Shown here in pieces: positions 9,501 through 14,964 of a stretch of DNA of 14,964 nt. Below the pieces are notes generated by a model. It saw only the letters and a program-made list of their open reading frames with translations. It had not been told where the DNA came from and made no database searches. Origin of the DNA: Chlamydomonas sphaeroides (lineage: Eukaryota; Chlorophyta; Chlorophyceae; Chlamydomonadales; Chlamydomonadaceae); the NCBI GenBank assembly GCA_001662425.1, contig BDDC01001707.1, forward strand, positions 6,525-21,488, in the 5' to 3' direction. The translations under genes and the position numbers were made by a program. The stretch's first letter is position 1; each line of letters begins with the position of its first letter.

Positions 9501-12322
9501 CCCCCAGCGCGTCGTACACTCGGGCCACCCCCAGCAGCAGCGAGGAGTCCCCGGGGTGCGCGCCCAGGGCCGAGGTGTAGTGTTCCAGCGCCGTGTTGGG
9601 CTGGGGGCAGGCGGGTTGAAAAGGATGGGAGGGCAGGGGAGGCAGGGGAGACAGGTGAAGGGGGCTGGTAAGGGAGCGGGCGTTCTAGGCAGGTAGGGAA
9701 GAGGGCGGCGGCGGCTGTGCATCGGCGCCAGCAGGGCTGGGTGCGCCCGCTGTCGGGCCGTGGATGCAACGTAACCGCCGAGCGACGCGGTTGCGCTTCG
9801 GCCATCACGGCAGCAGCTACCGTACTCGGACCGTGACCCTGCCGTACCCAGATCCAAGCCGTACCTGGTCCATGCGCAGGTAGATCTTGCACAGCTCCAG
9901 CACGCAGCTAATCATGACCGCGCCGCCGTTGAGGCCGTTGGCGGTTGGGCCCAGCGGCACCGCGGGGCCGCTGCCGCCCGCGCCCGCCGCCGCCGCCATG
10001 GCGGCCGAGGCCTGGCCCTGGCCCTGCCCCAGCGCGCTCTTGAACTGCCGCTCCGCGTCCCGCAGCAGTCCCAGCTGGTAGTAGCACTTGCCCAGCCGGG
10101 CCTTCCACCACCAGTCCTGGGGCAGGGAAGCGTTAGGAGGGGAATGGAGGGGAAGGAGGGGGTGGGGCACGTAAGGCACGGGAGGGCGCTCGCCGCTACG
10201 GCATCGGCAACACAGCGCTTGCCCAAGCGGGCCTTCCACCACCAGTCCGAAGGGTGAGGGGTGGGAGGGCAGGGGCCGGAGCCGGAGCCGGGGCTGGGGA
10301 GCGCGAGAGCCTCTGCCAACCGCGGCGCCAGTACTCGGTCAGCTCGGCCCCCGCGCGGCCGCAGATGCTCTCCACCGACCCGCAATGCTCGCAGGCGTCG
10401 CGGTTGAGGAACTCGAATGGCGTGTATACCGTGCTGCTGGTCTTTGTTATGTGGCAGCGCTGCTGCTGTCGCTGTTGCTACTCTTCGCCGCTGTGATACT
10501 AGGAACGGCCCGACCCATCGTCCAACCGCCGACCCCCGGGCCGGCCGGCCGGCCGACCGACCGCCGACCTGCCCACTCCTCGCCCAATCTTTATAACCAC
10601 TGTTAACGCGCACCAAAGCACACCTGGTACTCGGCAAACTGCGTGGCCAGCGCGCACAGCTCCAGCGCCTTCTTCATGTTGTGCTCGGTGTAGATGAGGT
10701 AGTCACACAGCACCCGCGCCAGCAGCGGCCGCCCCGCGTACTTGCGCAGGTCCAGGCGCTCCACCGCTATGAAGGGGCCGCCCGGCTCGGAGGCCAGCGA
10801 GGCCGTGCCCAGCCGCACAAAGCTGCGTTGGGCGGGGGGGCGGGGTCAGGGGAAGTGAGGGAGGAGCGGCCAGCGAGGCCGTGCCCAGCCGCACGAAGCT
10901 GCAGCAAGGGGGGGGGCGGCGGGAGGACGGGGAGAGAGGGGGAGGAAGGGGGACGGGGCAGCGGCTTGCAGCAGGGCGATGGCGGGGCGCGGGGGCGGCG
11001 ACTGAAGCCGTGCGAAGGCGGGCACAGCACGTGGGTCGGGTTGGCTTGGGTTGCGGCGTTGGTGGGGCTGGGTGGGGGGCTACCGCCAGGCCGTCCAACT
11101 CCCCGGTCGTCTGAGCGCCTGCGCTCCCACCGCGCGCCTCCTCCTCAAGACCCACGCCTACTTCCGATGGGCCCCCCCTCCGCCACACACCCCGCCCGCC
11201 TCACCGGCCGGAGGTGGTCACGGGCCGCGAGGTGCCCGGCTTTGCGCCCTTGAGCGCCTGCGACAGGGAGGCGGTGCCCACCCGGCCGCTGGCGCTGGTG
11301 GTGGGGCGCGCGCTGCCTGTGCCGGGCCGCATGAAGCCGGTGAGGGGGCGGCCGCTGTTGGTCATGGGCCGCACCGCCTGGCTGGGGGCGCCCTGCGGGG
11401 GGGGAGCGGGGGAGCAGGGGAAGGGGAGCGTGGGGGGCGCGGCGGGGGGCGGGAGGAGGGGAGCGTGTACAGCGTGGCGAGCGAACGGGCAAGGGACACA
11501 TGTTCAGGGCGGGAAGTGGCGCCCAGGACTGTTGGGCGGCTGACTGTGGAGCCGTAGCCACGGGTAGTGGGCCCGCCATGGGTAGCGGGCCCGCCCCGGA
11601 ACCCTGGCCATGGAGCCGTGGGGCCACGCTGGGCCTGGACGGAACCCAGCAATGGCGCCTGGACCTTGCCGGCCGCCGCTGGCCCCCGCCCCTTGAGCCC
11701 GAGCTGCAACCTGAGCCAGTCACGCAGCCCCTGCCCCCCCTCCCCCGGCTGAGCCCAGGCCTCACCGAGCCCTGGGCGCTGGTCAGCGGCCTGGACAGCG
11801 AGGTACCGGGCCGCGGCACCTGCGCCACCTGGTGCTCGTCCAGCAGCACATCCGCCACGCCCTGTGCGGCGAGCAGAGGACAGAGGAGGATACGCGGGCG
11901 AGGAGAATGTGCTTCAGTCGCAGCGAGCGAGTTGGACGGGGAAGCGCTACATGGCGGAGCGCCGGCAGCTTGCGCAGCAGGTGCGGCATGCGCGGGAGTG
12001 GCTGGCGTGAGGCTGCGTCGGGCTCTCGCGAGCCGTACCTCCTCCTCTATCTCCAGGTCATCGATCCAGTTCTTCAGCGTCAGCGCCCGGGCCTTGAGGT
12101 ACCACACCGCCTGGGGGCCGCGCGCATGTGCGTGCGGGTTATGGGAGGCGGGGAGCTGCACCTGCTGCTGAATGTGCTTGTACTTGCTGCAAGTCATCTG
12201 GTTGTTGCGCAAACCTGGTCGTAGGGGTTCTTGTCCAAGATGCTCGTGCAAACCTCGATGGCCGAGTCGAACTTGCGTCGCCGCAAGCGACTTTGAGCTA
12301 ACCATACGGGATTCAGTACATG

Positions 12323-12359
<37 letters not shown>

Positions 12360-12370
12360 ATTGCGGCCAT
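6565..12370 (-). CDS. BBS8: BBS8/TTC8, TPR-repeat subunit of the BBSome (14 exons)
   Basis: BBS8 is a TPR subunit of the BBSome, which moves membrane proteins in and out of cilia with intraflagellar transport. Minus-strand exons: 12370-12215, 12110-12039, 11861-11766, 11392-11205, 10822-10624, 10116-9865, 9600-9490, 9020-8911, 8556-8472, 8045-7959, 7657-7610, 7347-7247, 6952-6856, 6651-6565. All 13 introns are GT-AG and phases match throughout, giving 562 residues; human TTC8 is 515-541. Landmarks shared with animal TTC8: RRRKF near residue 30, LDKNPYDQ, LKARALT, VPRPGTS (91-97), FVRLGTAS (172-179), DWWWK (238-242), GKCYY, VEAIAC, YTDQPEIALR, NNLGLCCFYA, DVWYN, HAEALNNLGVLEYRKG and C-terminal KQLKAHFTML. 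TPR-like helices fill residues about 225-555. The start is ATG 12370, with an in-frame TGA 12 bases upstream. Odd points are a polyglutamine run after residue 4 and an Ala/Gly-rich insert in exon 6 (about residues 269-293). Several introns contain direct repeats. Confidence 0.95.
7054..7210. repeat. Pair of 39-bp direct repeats inside BBS8 intron 12
   Basis: The copies are 7054-7092 and 7172-7210, 118 bp apart, with about 34 of 39 bases identical. Both begin AAGGGCTG and end GTGTC, sharing CGCAGGTCT and CAGTGGCCACC. An 11-base piece, CAGTGGCCACC, recurs near 6960, just outside exon 13. Confidence 0.85.
7339..7452. repeat. Echo of the intron 11/exon 12 junction of BBS8
   Basis: GATGGCGATCTGGCAG (7339-7354, the start of exon 12 plus its acceptor, seen on the plus strand) recurs as GATGGTGATCTGGCAG at 7437-7452, 98 bp upstream in transcription. 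With flanks, about 22 of 26 bases match. The copy keeps CAG at the acceptor position. Confidence 0.65.
8840..8881. repeat. Perfect 21-bp tandem duplication in BBS8 intron 8
   Basis: Two identical 21-base units, starting CTTTGGCCCGG and ending GGCGCGG, occupy 8840-8860 and 8861-8881. They lie 30-70 bases inside the intron from the exon 8 donor. Confidence 0.95.
9000..9142. repeat. Echo of the intron 7/exon 8 junction of BBS8
   Basis: The exon 8 start and acceptor (9000-9027, GTTCTTGTAAAAGG... on the plus strand) recur at 9115-9142 with about 3 mismatches in 28 bases. Spacing is 115 bp. Translated, the copy gives AVALYKNLL beside the real AVSFYKNVL. The acceptor CAG reads CAC in the copy, so it should not splice. 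Confidence 0.8.
10087..10248. repeat. Echo of the intron 5/exon 6 junction of BBS8
   Basis: The exon 6 start (10087-10117, containing CCTTCCACCACCAGTCC) recurs at 10218-10248 with 2 mismatches in 31 bases and 131-bp spacing. The copy would encode DWWWKARLGK again. The base triplet before it reads TCG rather than CAG, so the copy lacks an acceptor. Confidence 0.88.
10792..10902. repeat. Echo of the intron 4/exon 5 junction of BBS8
   Basis: The exon 5 start with its acceptor (10792-10826) recurs at 10868-10902 with one mismatch in 35 bases, 76 bp apart. The copy encodes FVRLGTASLA exactly as the real exon does and keeps the CAG acceptor. Use of it would add 76 nucleotides and shift the frame. 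Confidence 0.92.
11562..11597. repeat. 18-bp tandem duplication in BBS8 intron 3
   Basis: GGGTAGTGGGCCCGCCAT (11562-11579) is followed directly by GGGTAGCGGGCCCGCCCC (11580-11597), differing at three bases. Confidence 0.88.
12323..12358 (-). repeat. CAG trinucleotide repeat encoding polyglutamine in BBS8 exon 1
   Basis: On the coding strand there are ten CAG codons, then CAA and CAG, directly after the first four residues (MAAM). This gives Gln12 ahead of the conserved N-terminal block. The frame is set by the ATG at 12370 and by the downstream match to TTC8. Confidence 0.9.
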
Positions 12371-13835
12371 CGCGGGACTTCAGGCGCGCCACTCGCGCCT
12401 GGCTAGATGGTAAGCTACGTCCCTTGCATCAGGTCGGGTAGCATATGTCTTAGCGGAAGGTTGTCGTGTGCAGAAGTCGGTCGCTGGGAGGGCAGAGCAA
12501 GGGTCTTCTGCAATATTGGATTCAGTATTCCAGTGTGGGAAAGCCCTTCGTCTGAGACACTTGCGCAGGAAGCAAATGGGGAAGGGAGGGGTGGGGGCTT
12601 AAACGATAAGTTGCAGTGCAGGACCGGGAGTCGCGCACTGGGGACGGGAAACACCATCGGCGTGCTGTGTATGCCATCAGCAATGTGTCTTGCAAGAGGC
12701 TCGGCCTCACTAGCCGCCTAACGACCCGATTGCTGCACCATCCCCTAAATAACAACCCAAATTCGCTGGGAAAACCAACTTGTGACGCGCCGCTGACCTG
12801 CTTTCCTGCTGGCGTGGCCAGGCCCTTAGCGGCCCCTAGCAACCCCTAGCTGCTCACCCAGCAATTCGATTCGACTGCACTTCAGCTTTCGCTAGTCCAC
12901 TTGCAAGGCCCTAGCAGATACACCGGCATGCTGCCGGCTTGGCAACACTCAGTCGTGTCAGGACTGTAAGCTTTGCCAATGCCCACGTCCCTAATTTTTT
13001 CAAGCAGTCGGCTGCGGCCACTGCTCTCACTTCGTGGGTAAGCGAGAGCATTTCGTTGGTCCATGGGCCATCGGGAACCGGCGTGCGTTTAGATCCCTGG
13101 AAAGCCCCAGATACTTCAGGCAATGTACAAGAGGGCAGATGGCGTGCTCTGCAGTGGCGGGGACGCTCGGGGGTGGCGTTCCGCTTGCCAAAAAGTTAGT
13201 TGCTTGCGGTGACCGGAGCCTGCGACAGCAAGCGATACTCCCGTTCCAGCACATAGGGTATTTGCACACAGCCCCTTGCTAGCATCTTCCCACTGCTGCC
13301 TCAACGCTCGCTCCTCGCGTGGTGAGTTTCGACCCGTCCGGAAAGCCTCGATGGCCATGCTCGCTATGTTGGTGATCGCTGCATACATTGTATCTTCCTC
13401 GCAGCGGCTCGGCGAAGCGGGTCACCGTCAGCTTGACGCCATCTGCATTTGCGCGGCGCCTGCAGCTTGGCGTAGCCTGCCAGTACAAGCCCCAGCACAG
13501 CACCTCTACAACCTCCAGAGGTGCGTGCTGCTCTTGGAGGGGCTGCAGCCCTTGCGTCCGCGGCGCTGAGGGCGCGTCACCGGCTTGTCGGCACGCCCCG
13601 GCCGACGCGCCAACGTTGCCGCCGCGGCTCGATCGCAGCGTGGCACGTTGCAGATCGGCAGTCGCCGACACCCGCCGCACGCCTGCGCCATGCGTCCAGT
13701 TGCGCACCCCCGACTCACCCTCCCTACCGCCACCCACACGCCCACCCCTCCGCAGGCCTCACCGGCCGCGCACCCTCGTCCGCGCCCGCTCCGCCGGGCC
13801 TGCACCCGCCCAGCCCCAGCCCCTCCCAGCGAGAC
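12371..13835. other. Divergent intergenic region between BBS8 and the right-hand gene
   Basis: About 1.46 kb between two genes transcribed away from each other should hold both promoters, but I could not identify a convincing TATA box or a known motif. The bases upstream of BBS8 (12371-12500) are ordinary. A CCCTAGC-like short repeat occurs near 12826-12850. The part from about 12900 to 13460 has protein-like frames on the minus strand, described separately. Confidence 0.55.
12900..13460 (-). pseudogene. Possible decayed coding sequence, unidentified
   Basis: On the minus strand several protein-like stretches lie in order but in different frames. They include GVKLTVTRFAEPLRG (about 13440-13395), MYAAITNIASMAIEAFRTG continuing to ALRQQWEDA (about 13388-13280), YVLEREYRLLSQAPVTASN ending in a stop (about 13260-13200), and WTNEMLSLTHEVRAVAAADCLKK (about 13065-12995). 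The last breaks at an A-run and may continue as IRDVGIGKAYSPDTTECC. Composition is less GC-rich than the flanking genes. I recognise no family. It could be a dead transposon or gene, or chance. Confidence 0.25.
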
Positions 13836-14919
13836 ATGACCGGACCCGGCAGCAGCGGCGCCGGCGGCGGCCGCGGCCCCGAGGCCTCGCCCGCGGTGGC
13901 GGCGCCCTCCGCGGTGGCGGCGGCGCCCGTGGCGGCCAGCTCCACGCTGACGGCGAAGCAGCTAGCGGCGCTGGAGGCGGCGGCGGCGGCGGGGCCGCTG
14001 TCGCCGTCGGCCATCCACCTGACGGTGGCGTCGGGCGCCGTGGTGGCGCCGGACCTGGACTACACGGTGAGGCTGAGGCCCGGAGGGGCGCCGGAAGGGT
14101 TGCGGAGCAGGCCACTGCCGTGCAGAAAATATAAGCGAATGCGTGAGATGATACGTTGATACAGTTGTATGGGGAGGAGTGCGATCCTATGATCGATCGC
14201 GCCGGGCCTTGGCTACACGGTGTGGGCTGCGGCGCTGGGGCGCGCACGAGGAGACGGCCCAAGGCGCTTCATGAGGACGTGCGTAACAGCGGAGCCCGGG
14301 GCGCTGCGGTGCAGCAGGCAGGCGCCAGGCAGCGCATCCGTAGCAGCGATGACCCCGGAGCTGGGCTGGCGCCGCCAGTGGGCAGCGCTGCTGTCCGGCC
14401 AGCGGGCCAAAGCGGGCGCTGCTGCGGCTGCCAATGTGCCCTGGAGGGCGCCCACCGGCAGTGGGTGACGGCATGCGCGCCATGGCCGCGCCCCCTCGGC
14501 CGGCAGCCGGGGGGCCGCAGTCACGGAGGCACCCTCTGCCGGCCGAGGGCGCGCATGCCGCCTCCCACTGCCGGTGGGCGCCCTCCGCCCTGGCGGCCCT
14601 GCAGCAGCCAGCTGCCGCCCCACCTGCCACCACCGCAGCCTGCCGGTGTCATCGCAGGCCCCTCCCCGCCCTCCCCTGCCCGCCCCTTGCCGACCCTCCC
14701 GCCTCGCCCCGAGGCAGCTCTGAAGAACACGCTGCGGACGTGGGACTCCAGCCAGCGTGCCCACCGCTCCGTGCCTTTGCCTTCGGCCCCCAGGTGGTGC
14801 TGGACATGCTGCACAAGAACGTGGCCCTCAATGCGGAGGCCAGCCGGCGGGGCGGCGTGGTGCTGGGCCTGACCAGCCCCTGCGGCCCCACCGACATGCT
14901 GGACGTGGTCGTGGGCCAG
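13836..14919 (+). CDS. 5' exons of an unidentified gene running off the right edge
   Basis: Exon 1 is 13836-14066 and exon 2 is 14794-14919, joined in phase 0 across a 727-bp intron (donor ACG|GTGAGG, acceptor CCCCCAG|GTGG). A further donor, GGCCAG|GTGGGG, ends exon 2, and the gene continues beyond the window. The start ATG is in good context (GAGACATGACC). The frame is open upstream, but that stretch has the composition of a leader. The first 50 residues are Ala/Gly/Pro low complexity. The folded part begins about residue 55: SAIHLTVASGAVVAPDLDY, then VVLDMLHKNVALNAEASRRG, GVVLGLTSPCGPTDMLDVV. I do not recognise the family. The pattern of a hydrophobic helix, an Arg-Gly and then VVLGL is faintly reminiscent of MPN-type folds, but that is too weak to use. 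Confidence 0.65.
14443..14586. repeat. Long imperfect inverted repeat (hairpin) within the intron
   Basis: Outer arms 14443-14465 and 14564-14586 are perfect complements (23 bp). Inner arms 14469-14479 with 14550-14560 (11 bp) and 14493-14506 with 14536-14549 (14 bp) are also perfect. A 3-base internal mismatch and a 13-base bulge (14480-14492) interrupt the left arm, and the loop is 14507-14535. In all, 48 base pairs can form in the transcript. Confidence 0.92.
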
Positions 14920-14964
14920 GTGGGGAGGGGAGGGGAGGGCAGGGCAGGGCAGGGGAGGGGAGGG
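14920..14964. repeat. G-rich 5-bp repeat at the start of the next intron
   Basis: From the donor to the window edge the sequence is a run of GGGGA and GGGCA units with at least seven G-tracts of three or more on the plus strand. It continues past the edge. Confidence 0.8.

Noticed and set aside
10985..11025. Possible third copy of the exon 5 start (LRTASVAAP-like reading)
   Set aside because: Only short blocks such as GCCGTGC match, so it cannot be distinguished from chance in GC-rich DNA.
11145..12392. 415-codon minus-strand frame starting with a poly-Ala run
   Set aside because: The CAG repeat is read here in the Ala frame. The TTC8 match (RRRKF, LDKNPYDQ) is in the Gln frame, so this frame is only partly exon and mostly intron read-through.
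12371..12600. RFX X-box or other ciliary promoter motif upstream of BBS8
   Set aside because: No convincing match was seen, and animal-type RFX control is not expected in green algae.
13521..13835. Upstream in-frame extension of the right-hand gene
   Set aside because: It has no ATG. It is Pro/His/Arg-rich like untranslated leader, and ATG 13836 has a good context.

Overview
The window looks like nuclear DNA of a chlorophycean (probably volvocine) green alga. It is very GC-rich, its genes are intron-dense with GTGAG/GTGCG donors and (C)GCAG acceptors, coding regions are rich in Ala/Gly runs, and it carries a complete gene for a BBSome (ciliary) subunit. The taxon is inferred from style and gene content; no marker gene was read.

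Layout. (1) Bases 2-205, plus strand: the last coding segment of a gene entering from the left. (2) About 421-1318, minus strand: a broken, Cys-containing coding relic whose best resemblance is the N-terminal cysteine-rich region of Helitron-type transposon proteins. It has at least two frame breaks, one of them at a 20-bp-period tandem duplication. (3) 1597-4879, plus strand: a large Ala-rich protein ending in a clear MYND zinc finger. Its 5' part needs two frame changes, so it is either a decaying copy, a locus with sequence errors, or wrongly modelled there. (4) 4880-6564: convergent intergenic DNA with minor repeats. (5) 6565-12370, minus strand: a full 14-exon gene for BBS8/TTC8. All 13 introns join in phase to give a 562-residue protein that follows animal TTC8 from an N-terminal RRRKF block to the C-terminal KQLKxHFxML. 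(6) 12371-13835: divergent intergenic DNA with a possible minus-strand coding relic. (7) 13836 to beyond the right edge, plus strand: the first two coding exons of an unidentified gene, separated by a 727-bp intron that holds a long inverted repeat.

The most unusual signal is inside the BBS8 introns. In 4 of 13 introns there is a second, direct, slightly diverged copy of the downstream intron/exon junction (end of intron plus first exon bases), 76-131 bp upstream of the real acceptor. Two of these echoes keep a CAG acceptor and two have lost it. Other introns carry 18-, 21- and 118-bp-spaced repeats, so the gene seems to be accumulating short local direct duplications.

No rRNA, tRNA, CRISPR array or complete autonomous mobile element was recognised. 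The genes do not form an operon. BBS8 is a cilium-trafficking gene, and the neighbours have no evident functional link to it.
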